From positions 13,584,185-13,648,184 of the forward strand of contig QVOM02000021.1 of the NCBI GenBank assembly GCA_003586115.2: a stretch of 64,000 bases of DNA, given 5' to 3'. This DNA comes from Salvator merianae. Its lineage: Eukaryota; Chordata; Lepidosauria; Squamata; Teiidae. This document shows positions 54,951-64,000 of this stretch, in pieces. How positions within the stretch are numbered: the first letter of the stretch is position 1; each line of letters starts with the position of its first letter. The notes under the pieces were generated by a model. The model saw only the letters and a list, made by a program, of their open reading frames with translations, was not told the DNA's origin and did not search any database. A program made the position numbers and the translations under genes.

Positions 54951-55849
54951 AGCTGGAAGCTTCACATGACTTCAGGTCATAATCTGGAATACAGAGTGAG
55001 AGCATTGTCTGTAGTGGAGTGAAAGGAGTGAAACTAATTGGGTTTAAGCTATTAAACGTTGGAATTATTATATCAAATAAATATTAGGAGGTATTCTACT
55101 TCTTCTGAGGTTGATCTATAAAATTCTTGTTCTCATTATTCTGTATTTAGTATTGTATTGTTGCTGGGGGAAGAGAAGCATTTTCAGGCCTCTCATATAC
55201 ATGCAGGGAATCAATAGTGTATTTTTAGACTATCCTTGCACTGATCTGCTAAATATTTTTTTTATACATTATGGTTTTCTGTTTTGTTTTTAATATGAAT
55301 GAATAAAAAGCACCAAAATTGGAAAGCTATTATGCAGTTATATATTCAATGTTTTAGCAGCTATAGTAAAAGAAAAAAAAACAGCTATTATGTGTGTAAG
55401 GAGAAGACTTCAAAGAAAAATATACCAATGTGTGTGACGTGCTTGCTTATGCACAAATGTACACAAGCTGAGCTTGCTCTGTTGGAAACAGAAGAGGTGC
55501 GGTTTCTGAATATTAAAGGAAGAATACGGCTGGATCCACATAAAATAATTATACTAGTTTTATTGCAGTGCACAAAAGTCAGGGCAATAAGAACAGTGAA
55601 AACAAGACAAATATCTGCTTAATGGCATCTTCCCAAGCAGCAGTTTCCAATATGATTTGCAGCATGCATTGGCACCTTGTGGATGTCTGGGTTTTCTTCA
55701 CTAGGCAGCACCCTCCCTTTGATTCCTTTCCCTGTCTGTTTTTTATATCCATTATATGAAGCATCATATATGTGCATCAATTCCTCTGATTTTGTACTTA
55801 CTGATCATACTTACAACCTGGCCTGGGATACACAAGCCATCCCACATTA
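54951..55849. other. AT-rich intergenic sequence, no gene recognised
   Basis: A 107-codon plus frame at 55299-55622 has no recognisable motif and overlaps a 61-codon minus frame. No repeats assigned. Confidence 0.4.
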
Positions 55850-56220
55850 GGATGTGTGACCACTGAAGTAGGACAGGACTGTCCTGTCCGAGCTCCAGCT
55901 GCTGACTCAAAAGGCTGAGCCATCTCAAGGAGCCAGTGGTGGAGCCTTTGAATGCCAGGAACTGTCATTCCTGGCCTTTGAAGTTTCATGGAGGGTCCTT
56001 TTGGGCCGTGCATCACTTCTGGAGCAATGCTGGATAGGGTTCCCCATAGTCCCTCTAGTAGTAGGGCAGTAGGCCTCAATGTCAAGGTCTACCAGTGTAT
56101 CAGGATTGGGTGCCATTTTCAGCACCCTATCTCACTCTATGCTCCATCCTGTGTGGACGGAACATTCCAAGGGGGCGGGATTGCTTTGCCACACGTTAAC
56201 ATGTAGAACAAAGTAGTTTA
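55850..56220. mobile_element. Family-D/G degraded DNA element
   Basis: It holds the hairpin-like 'gtaggcctcaatgtcaaggt', 'ctaccagtg' at 56070 and the palindrome 'gggtgccattttcagcaccc' at 56107. It shares 'actctatgctc' and 'ctgtgtgga' with 28845. The boundaries are not defined by TIRs. Confidence 0.45.
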
Positions 56221-56590
56221 GACCCTTTCATGGGCCAGGATACTGACTCATGTAGAAATAGCCTTCCTTTCTCTCTACTCTGAACTTCATGCTGCTTCAA
56301 ATACATCTCGTTGACTGTTGAGTGCTTAACAGTAATTTTGCCTCAAGTGGTAAGTAGCAAATTGGCAAGCAATGCAAATCAGGCAGAAGTTGTTTCTTCT
56401 AGACGCAGAAGGATCAGTGTCTACAGCAATGCTAAATTTTAATGGTTTAGGTAAAGGGTTATTCTGGAAGTGCATGCATGCTAAACCAGTACTAAACAAC
56501 AACAACAACAACAACAATAATAGCTTGTGATATGAATTAGCATATATTGCACCAATATTTTTTTCCCAATCATATCATGCTTGTGATTTT
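56221..56590. other. Intergenic sequence with (CAA)n microsatellite at 56494-56520
   Basis: The microsatellite is 'aacaacaacaacaacaacaa' followed by 'taataa'. Nothing else recognised. Confidence 0.5.
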
Positions 56591-56599
56591 GTTATGCGC

Positions 56600-57165
56600 A
56601 TCGCATAACAAGGGTGGGTGGGTGTACAAAAACAGGCTGGCAACGTCTTGGCCTCTTCAGCCTTGAAAGACAGCATTTAACGGGGACCTGCCTGAAGCAT
56701 ATTGAATCATTCACGGTATAGAAAAGGATAGAGAAAAATTATTTTCTCAGTTGCACAACACTAGGACCAGGGGGCACTCTATGAAGCTGATGGGTAGGAG
56801 AGTTAGGATCAACAAGGGGGTGTATTTTTTCACCCAGGGAGTCATCGGTCTATGGAATTTATTATCGGAAGAGGTGGTGGCAGCAGCCAGTCTGGATAGC
56901 TTTAAGAATGGATTGGACAGATTCATGGAGGTCAGGTGTATCAATGGCTACTAGAATGGATGCCCATTTATCTCTGAGGTACAGAGAAGGCAGGACGCCC
57001 CTAAAGGCCATTTGCAGGGAGTCAAGAGCAGGTGAAGGTTTTTCCTTCATCTTCTGCTTGAGAATGATGAGATACAATTGATAGGCCACTGTGTGAGATA
57101 GGATGTTGGATTAGATGGGCCATGGACTGATCCAGCAGGACTCCTCTTATGTTCTTATGAGGGGA
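56600..57165 (+). mobile_element. CR1-like LINE 3' end (ORF2 C-terminus and UTR)
   Basis: The plus strand at about 56793-56939 reads INKGVYFFTQGVIGLWNLLS then EEVVAAASLDSFKNGLDRFM. The pattern 'LWN.L..EVV...SL..FK..LD' is the C-terminal signature of CR1-group ORF2 (for instance 'LWNRLPREVVESPSLEVFKRHLD' in birds). The UTR has 'ttggattagatgggccatgg' and ends 'cttatgttcttatgag'. The antisense copy at 20395 shares the terminus. 5'-truncated, inactive. Confidence 0.65.
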
Positions 57166-57407
57166 AATGCTGCAAGGCCTGAGATCAAGAGTTATTTGGC
57201 TTCCCAGATGGGCTGTGTGAACATCAGTTCAAATGAAGCAAATCTGGCACTTGTAAAATGCCAAGCATATTACAATTCATCACATTAAGAAGGACCCCCC
57301 CCCCAAAAAAATCATTCTTTATTATTGATTAAATAAGGGAACTTGTCTTAACCATCTTGCCTCTTAGAATCTCTAAGCAACTCATGAAACAAGAAAAAGA
57401 AAAGAAA
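57166..57407. other. Intergenic sequence, nothing recognised
   Basis: A C-run near 57296-57304 and A-rich text; no gene. Confidence 0.4.
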
Positions 57408-57446
57408 ACAAAGACAAAGACAAAGACAAAGACAGACAAAGACAAC
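57408..57446. repeat. (AAAGAC)n microsatellite
   Basis: 'caaagacaaagacaaagac' with a shorter 'agac' interruption near the end. Confidence 0.9.
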
Positions 57447-57504
57447 GCACCACTGAAACTCCAGTTGAGACACCCATTTTAAAAATGATTATTTAAACTT
57501 GTGA

Positions 57505-57645
57505 GTGTCTGTAGCTCAGTGGTAGAGCAATCACCCTGGAAAGCACATGGGTGCCAGTTTGATTCTCCAGCCTCTTCTTGAAAGTGGGCAATGGCAAACC
57601 ACTTCTGCATCTCTGCCAAGAAAACTGCATAGAAGTGGCCACAGA
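57505..57645 (+). mobile_element. Sauria-SINE-like element, first member of a head-to-tail pair
   Basis: The head 'gtctgtagctcagtggtaga' (A-box), B-box 'agtttgattctcc', and body 'gggcaatggcaaaccacttc', 'tgccaagaaaactgcataga' are in order. It stops before the BovB-like tail and the next head begins, giving a tandem SINE pair. It is not a functional tRNA: only the A- and B-box promoter region is tRNA-like. Confidence 0.75.
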
Positions 57646-57649
57646 GCCT

Positions 57650-57838
57650 GGGAGTGGCTGTAGCTCACTGGTAGATCAAACTGCCTGGAATATAGAGGGT
57701 TGCTGGTTTGATCCCTAGTGTCTTCCCATTGGTAGACAATGGAAAACCACTTCTGTTTCTCTGCCAAGAAAACTGCATAGAGGTGCCCATGGAGATGCCC
57801 ATGCAGTCAACCAGAAATCGGACACGACTCAGCTGTAC
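57650..57838 (+). mobile_element. Sauria-SINE-like element, second member, with BovB-like tail
   Basis: The head 'gtggctgtagctcactggta', B-box 'tggtttgatcccta', body 'gacaatggaaaaccacttct', then 'catgcagtcaaccagaaatc', 'ggacacgactcagctgtacc' as the tail. The 'cggacacgactcagc' tail matches the BovB 3' end, supporting mobilisation by BovB-type enzymes. This is the cleanest sense copy in the window. Confidence 0.85.
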
Positions 57839-58623
57839 CTCACAATAATCTTAAGATTTCAAAAGCAAATTTGTCCCATCTTTCCATAGAGGGTAGCAAC
57901 CATTTCCTGGACTTGAACAATAGGTTTCCTGGGTTTGAACAAAAGGTTTCCCCCCCCCCTCTTGTTCTCTGACAGATAAATGGAATATTTCTGGGCCAGC
58001 AGACGATTGTTGAGAATATGGAATGAAGAGAAAAGTGCTGATTAGGAAATTTCTCTGAAGTTGCCAGTCCTAAAGCACTTCTGTTGCCTGGATTGACCTT
58101 CAAAGACATATTGAACAATATGACTTACTGCTTGCTATAAACACTTATCTATCATGAATAATAAGAAGCAATAGCTACCAATACATAGACTGGTTCAAAG
58201 TAAATGAAAACTCAAGTTTCTTGAGAATGTGCTAGTGGAGGTGTTAGATTTTCATGCTGACACTTATTTGCAGTATCTTAAAATCTTTCAAGGAAAGGAG
58301 AATAGTTTCTTGCAAAAATAAACCACTGACTTCCCTTGCTAACAACAGTATTCTACAGGGATAGCCTAGAATATGAAACTGTTCTTGCTTGCATTTTTAA
58401 GGGAGCATTGTTTGTTTTATTTATTTGAGTCAATTTTTTTTTTTGCATCCTGCCTTTGAAATAAATTGTTGTTGCCTGCACAAGTGATGGGCTGACTGAT
58501 TGTGAAATCTGATTGGTGTTTTTGTAATGGGTGTTTGAAACGCATTGATCTATTTTTTGATTTTTTGTAGATGTCCAGTAACGGAAGTTCTTGGGAGGGG
58601 GGCATACAAACATTAAAAACTTG
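57839..58623. other. Intergenic sequence, no gene recognised
   Basis: A C-run near 57949-57959. AT-rich otherwise; no exon recognised. Confidence 0.45.
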
Positions 58624-58702
58624 GAAAGAAAAGAGGAAAAAAGAGGGGGAAAAAGAGGAAAAAAAAGAGGAAAAAGAGAGAAAAAAGGGGGGAAATGAAA
58701 AA
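58624..58702. repeat. Purine-only tract (GAAAAAG)n
   Basis: About 75 bases almost entirely A and G ('aagaggaaaaaagaggggga'). The strand asymmetry favours triplex or other non-B structure, which is inference. The 62-codon K/E-rich frame is an artefact. Confidence 0.85.
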
Positions 58703-58723
58703 AAACTCCTTAGATTGAAAGGA

Positions 58724-59063
58724 GGTCTTAATAAGGAGACCTTGCTACAGGTATCATGAATCACTGAATGTTACCTTATGACTACCCACAGTTGGGCCTT
58801 CTCTGTGGTGGTACCCACCATCTGTCATAATCTTCCCTCTGATAATCATAGAGCACCTCATTCCTGGTCTTTAGGCATCAATTGGAGACTTATGTTTTTA
58901 CTCAGGCCTTTCCAGGCTGCATGCTTGTTTGTTTCTCCATCCTTGATCTTAATTATGTTTTTATATAACTATCATTATTTTAGCTGTTTTTATTCTTTAC
59001 ACATCGCTTTGAGATTATATTTTAATGGGAAGTGATATATAAATATTTTAAATAAATAAATGT
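58724..59063 (+). mobile_element. L2-type LINE 3' end
   Basis: Same family as 18430-18735: 'ggaggtctta', 'tatcatgaatcactgaatgt', 'taccttatgactaccc', 'gggccttctctgtggtggta' (degraded 'AFSVV.P' motif), 'agagcacctcattcctggtc', and a tail 'tttaaataaataaat'. 5'-truncated; not functional. Confidence 0.75.
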
Positions 59064-61407
59064 ACATAAAATAAGACAATAAATTAATACATTAGGATAA
59101 CAACAAATGAAAACTGTACCATCGTGCTGTGCTGCTGAGGGTGCAACCATGTTAGAGTGGCATTGGTGCAATTTTAATTTCCGATATGCCTTTTCTGTAT
59201 TGTTATCCTGTCCACATGCCAACCCAGTGATGCACAGCCAGCCAGCTTCTGTAGCAGTTCGCACACTCATTTCTCATTCTGCTCCCTATGCAGCCCTTCC
59301 ACATGCTTATGCAATGAAGAAGGCTGTCCAGCTGAAACTGCGTAGACGGTTGCAGACAGGCTTTCCGCTTGAACGAGGGCTTGTCCTGCCAACTCATCTG
59401 CTTCAAGGTCTTCCTCCTAGGAATTGATTCGAATTTCCTGGCATTATTGTGCGTGCTTTTGAAAGGAGGAGTGCATGCTTATGTAATGAGACAGCGCTTT
59501 GGAGTCTGCTTAGCCAATCAGTCAAAGCCTTAGATTGTGGTTATATAGTTATTGATTTATCAAACCAATAGATTCGTCTACTGCATTTTTAAAAAAATCC
59601 AGTTGATAGATAGACCGAAGTGTGATTTTCTACTTCTGAAACATGTTGTCCACCCCTCAATAAAGCATTTGGGGGTGCCCTCATCCTTGCCATTCAAAAG
59701 GCACTTTCTTTTTTGCCTTTCACACGGATTGGGCCGTGGTATGGGAATAATCCCATGTGTGGCACAACAGGGGAGCTGCCACTTCCCCCCAATGTATGGC
59801 AGAACAGGGGAGCTGCCACTTCCCACCTTTTTTTAACCCCATGTGGTTGGTGTACCCTAAGATGCCTGGGTGAACAAAAAGATCTTAGCCTGGTATCTAG
59901 ATGCTGCTTCGGAGACTGGGTGCCGCCACATTAAGGTTGACTAACATGTAAATAATTCAGCATGTTCAATGGGATCAGTTTTTGTGTGGATTTGCATAAA
60001 ACTGCAGCCTTATTTGCGGTTTTGGCATTCCATACATTGGCGAGGTACATGGAGAATGCTTCCTGCCCCAAATCAAGTCCCAGCCTATTTTCAGAGGCCA
60101 CAAATGAAAGTTTCTCAGCTTTCATAATTTAGCCTGGGGTGATTTTCATGATGCATCACAAATGGCCTATTTGTGGGCCTGCTGGACTCTGCACATTGCT
60201 TGGGCTCCTCCAGGTGTCAGCATGGTGAAAGACTGGAGCCACCCACAGCCAGGTCTGCTTTAAAGTGGTCTCCTTTTGGAGCAGTCTCTGGTACGATTTT
60301 CATATTGGGGAGTGCTCCAGGTTTAAGTTCCCTTTGGCTACAGCATCTACTGAATGGATGCCACATTACCCGGTAGCAGCTAGCTTGGTCTTTGTGGACT
60401 ATGTAGAAGCTGCCATAGTATCTTGTCTACCTTTAGTTCTGCCTATTCTGACCCTTGTACCACTTCTTTTGAGCTGGATTGTTCTTAGCCCCACCATTCC
60501 CAGTAGAAATCAGGCATCATTAAACGTGAAACATTTTTGAACAATTGCCTTGTTTTGTACCCCTGTTGTTTTTAATTCCTGCAGCCAAGCCACATACCGT
60601 ATTGACATGATTTCTGTAAAGATTTTTATGTGCATGCTTTGTCCTAAAATGGTACTACACAATTACATTTGGGAACTGCATACAATAATATATCTATGCT
60701 TTCACTTCCTTGGGGTACAAAGTGACCCCACCCACACAGATAAGGATTTAATAATGTAATAATATGTGTAATACTATAGACCTTCCTTAGCCTCTTGTCA
60801 TACTTATATATAATTTGAGAGGCATTGCTATGTAGTCCAAAGTGATATACTATTTAGAACAGCAGCCTGTGATCTGGGACCACAGAGATGGGGAGGGCAG
60901 AATGAGGTTTGACTTGGAAGCCTCCCTTTGTTCTCCCGGAAACCTGTTTTCATTTGCAGTGGATCAAACAAGGGCTTCCAATGGAGCTTCTTCCCTCCCC
61001 TACTGCTTTAATAGATGTGCTCCACAAACTACAGCTGATCATTCAGTGGTTTTGTTCTGCTGCCAGAAGCTTTAATCTGTGATAATCTATATATCATTTG
61101 TCTAGAACTCCAGCCCTCCTGATCATTTTCCGTGCTGGGTGGGGAATACGGAAGATGGAATCCAACAATTTTTAGGTGCTTACAGATTAACCGCCCTGAT
61201 TTACTGCTTCAAAATTCAAATACTTGACTGTGATTTTTATTTTTTTAAAGTATTTTCATACTGCTTCCCATATAAAATACTTCAAGCAGGGCTTTTAAAA
61301 AAAAAAGTAAAATAAGCTAGTATATGTACAAATTAAATAATGACTAAAAACTGTTTCTTACTGGGAAGGTCTAGGTGAAAAGCATTATAAGGCATTTTAT
61401 ACGCTGT
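59064..61407. other. Intergenic sequence, no gene recognised
   Basis: A 106-codon plus frame at 59107-59427 ends LLQGLPPRN and has no motif I can identify; a second 94-codon frame at 59552 is likewise unsupported. 59766-59830 contains a direct repeat of 'aacaggggagctgccacttc' (starts 59766 and 59803). No exon structure was found. Confidence 0.4.
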
Positions 61408-61602
61408 GATCAGACACAGCAAAAAAAGAGCATCTCTGAGGCGTCTTATTGAAGGCTTCGAGGTGGGATTGTTCACACCCCAGTCTGCCCCTCCCCCCTC
61501 TCCTGAACATTCTGTGCTAGAAAAGGAGGATTAGAGAAGGCTTGGGAACACGAGAGCCACACATTAACTCTCTGAGGTGTTATATCTGAACCCCCCCCCC
61601 CC
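61408..61602. mobile_element. Family-F element, third copy
   Basis: The left end 'tgatcagacacagcaaaaaa' is the inverse of the right end of the copy at 40686 ('tttttgctgcatgtgaat'). The core 'cccagtctgcccctcccccc', 'gaacattctgtgctagaaaa', 'ggaggattagaga' matches the other two copies. The right end runs into a C-homopolymer (about 61591-61602). Confidence 0.6.
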
Positions 61603-62006
61603 ATAAGCACTTGAGAAGAGGCAGAATAACAAAGATAATCCAAAGGACCCAGCCTGAGGAACATGAGACATAAAAAAAAGTCTTCGTAATTAGACATTGC
61701 GCCTTTAGCTCATTCTAATTATCAGGAAATCTCCATGGTCTTGCATAAAATGTTCTTTGGTGACTGTTTTCCCAAGGTTCCATGAATTACTGCTGGATTC
61801 TTTTGCATCAGAAGGTTGTGCTCTCTCAGCTGTGGATTTTTTTTTGTCTTGCAAATTTTATTTTAAAGATTTTTCCTCTTTGCAATGTATAAAGAGGAGA
61901 TGCTGATTAGGGGGACATGGCAAATGCTGTGGAGGGGGGGAAGGGAGAAATGATCAGAGACTAGAGGACAATTAGGGATTAATTCATCTAGCAACCTCTT
62001 TCTTAT
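61603..62006. other. Intergenic sequence, nothing recognised
   Basis: Contains a T-run and G-run (near 61838 and 61934); no gene or repeat. Confidence 0.4.
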
Positions 62007-62011
62007 CTCTG

Positions 62012-62567
62012 GCCCTTTCTGCACAGACACTTAATGCAGGTTAAAGGTCCTGGTAGTACACATCTAAGCCTCACAGATCTGCACATTAATCTAGACCTAT
62101 GAAGCCACGCCCCCTGCTGGTCAATTCCCTGGCCCATTCTGTCTGCATTAGATAAAGCATGATCCAGACTAAGGAGGCCGTAATCCAGATCATTTGTAGA
62201 CTCTTTATGCTGGATCTACCAGTGGACCAGTGTTCCTGAACGAGAACACGGGAGGTGTGCAGAAGGCATGACTCCCATGCTTGGGACTACCAGAGGTGCA
62301 CTTCAGTAGTGCACCATAGCATGCCACCAAAATGTACCCCCCAGAGGCCTCAAGACTAGGAACTATTGTTCCTAGCTCTCAGAGGCTTGGGGGTGTGGCT
62401 GCAAAGTTTGCATGAGCTTCCAAGGTCACAGTGTGAGTTGATCTGGATCAGCAACATTGGTGCAGATGACGCTGATCCAGCCCATGCCTTCCTGTGGTCA
62501 GGATCAGTGGGCCTGGCTATTCTGGACTCACTGATCCTGACTTAGAGTAGGTAAATGTAGAGAGGAC
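62012..62567. mobile_element. Long family-A related element with 5-bp duplication, 556 bp
   Basis: The left end 'gccctttctgcacagac' equals the family-A TIR. The right end 'gtaaatgtagagaggac' is a decayed inverse. The flanks are an exact 'ctctg' at 62007-62011 and 62568-62572, the same length and register as the family-A copy at 41836. The interior has local hairpins ('aggaactattgttcct') and 'gccaccaaaatgtacccccc' shared with 13646. No transposase frame. Confidence 0.65.
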
Positions 62568-62572
62568 CTCTG

Positions 62573-63790
62573 TCTTGTTCTATCAATTGCACCAATAGAC
62601 TATTTTTATTAACAGAGGTTCACTTAGTAGAAGTGCAGAATTTCTGAATCAGAGGGATCAAAATGCTGATTGAAATATGCAAGTGTCCCTTTCTACTTTC
62701 ACTGGTTCTGCCCACTGCTACTGAATTGTCACTGCCAGACACTTAATGTTACCTTGTACTTCATTATTCTGGTGAAAATGGGTGCCTTGCCGTGCCTAAA
62801 GAAAGGGCTGTTTATAAATGTCATTGTGAGGGACAACGTGTTCCGAACGGCCTGGATACTGAAAGGAAGCAAGGTATATTTGTAGAAAAAGAAATATGGA
62901 AACAAAGCATGGGAAAGAGATCTATTTTCTTTGGTACTTTGTATTTCTTGGCAGTCTTCAAGGTATGGTGAATGCATTCATTCCCTGTTACGCTGGGGTG
63001 GTGGCCTCTCCTAGACCATGAGTGTTGGCTATTCCTGCTGGAACTGATAGAAGTACGAGTCCACTAACCTGTGGGAAAGTGAAAGGTAGGCCACCCATGA
63101 CTATGACATTCTTTTTCACAGGACAACCAGAAGACTTGCTTGAGTCATAGACAGGTCTGTGTAACCATTGAAGGATTTTTATTTTTTTATTCAGTGGTTG
63201 TGAGAAGGGTGGTGGTGGGAAGGAATGAGTATCAGGGTTCCAAGCTTGAATGGGCGACAATGTCCACTGGCAACTGGTAACATCTTAAGGGGCTTACAGA
63301 TAAGGACAACTTCTGGCTGTTCTCAGGAAGAAGCCACCAAGCCACCTCACTAAGGTGGTTTAAAACATTCTGTATGCTAAACACATGTAGCCAGCTTAAA
63401 ACTGGAGAGAAAGTGGAGAGCCAGAATGACATCTCCTATTCACCATTTCAGTTGAAAATTGGCCCAGAGGAGGTTATCAAAGAGAGAGCACAGTTTGCAT
63501 CACATACTTGCTCCCTCTAAAGATAAGGTTGGAGTGAAGTCCCTATGGGGTGAGAATGTGTTTCCTGATCTCAATCACTTATTCCTTAGGTGGGCACTTC
63601 CAACCTAAGGAATAATGGGGGAGCAAACTCATTCACCCCCTTGGTCAGATGAAGTTTTCAGTGCATCTCCTCATGAGAAAACACACTGAGAATGCCTTGT
63701 CTCACTTCACCTGAAAGAGGACCTGGAATTAATAACTTTACAGAAACTGTGTAATGTAGTTCTCTGCAACTACCTCCCACCAGAGCACCA
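62573..63790. other. Intergenic sequence, no gene recognised
   Basis: An inverted pair 'cttattccttaggtgg' / 'ccaacctaaggaataa' near 63578-63616 is a local palindrome. Frames of 66-90 codons on the minus strand show no domain. Confidence 0.45.
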
Positions 63791-63793
63791 GGT

Positions 63794-63829
<36 letters not shown>

Positions 63830-63830
63830 A
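63791..63830. repeat. (TTTA)n microsatellite
   Basis: Nine TTTA units. The following 'attctatcccaccctatacc' resembles the antisense start of an L2-type UTR (compare 38880, 'ggtatagggtggtataaa' in sense), so this is probably an antisense LINE tail continuing to about 63880. Confidence 0.9.
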
Positions 63831-64000
63831 TGCAATTCTATCCCACCCTATACCGAAACCTATACCTATATCCTGTCCTATACTTTTATCACAAGAGATT
63901 GACTTCTGCTAGAGCCAAGATCTAGCTCCTTACTCAGTGGAAGTCATTCTCTTGATAAAGGTGCTAGATGAAATGAGCAGAGAAAATAAATGGCCTTTCT

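Noticed and set aside
57505..57580. tRNA-like sequence with A- and B-boxes
   Set aside because: It continues into a SINE body, is repeated at several sites in antisense, and cannot be drawn as a full cloverleaf; it is a SINE promoter head, not a tRNA gene.

Overview
The window looks like a non-coding stretch of a squamate reptile nuclear genome, probably a lizard and possibly a gecko. The main reasons are a degraded RTE/BovB LINE (46352-48300), several tRNA-derived SINEs whose 3' tails resemble the BovB 3' end (Sauria-SINE-like), L2- and CR1-type LINE tails, short TATT/AATA-type microsatellites, and many small palindromic DNA transposons. The organism call is inference from repeat content. 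No host exon, rRNA, functional tRNA, CRISPR array or bacterial-type gene could be supported, and nearly all open reading frames are short and fall in repeats or unique non-coding DNA.

Layout. At 0-10 kb there are palindromic MITEs of three families (called A, B and C here) in AT-rich unique sequence, plus a BovB 3' end at 4.4 kb. At 10-21 kb there are a long family-B element, SINEs in antisense orientation (some tandem), the most informative L2 fragment (17.83-18.74 kb) and a CR1-like 3' end in antisense. At 21-32 kb there is a family-C MITE interrupted by a hAT-like element, a diverged tandem duplication (about 25.0-25.4 kb) and three weak coding-like blocks on the minus strand (30.95-32.46 kb). 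At 32.5-40 kb lie the most striking objects: two copies of one hAT-like non-autonomous family, in opposite orientation, each with an exact 8-bp target site duplication, carrying internal tandem arrays (about 145-bp hairpin units in one, 88-bp units in the other). At 40-49 kb there are family-F and family-A elements, a GC-rich 345-bp hAT-like element with its own exact 8-bp duplication (45949-46293) and the antisense BovB. At 49-64 kb there are GC-rich long MITEs (family E), a SINE dimer, a CR1 C-terminal fragment, another L2 tail, and a 556-bp family-A relative flanked by a 5-bp duplication.

How the parts relate. These are not cooperating genes. The biological content is a layered record of transposition: autonomous LINEs (BovB, L2, CR1) left truncated 3' ends, SINEs probably used BovB-type machinery, and several non-autonomous DNA transposon families with recognisable terminal inverted repeats (TIRs) inserted into one another. 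Family letters A-J are local labels for this window, not database names. All boundaries marked approximate were judged by eye; TSD-bounded elements are given to the base.
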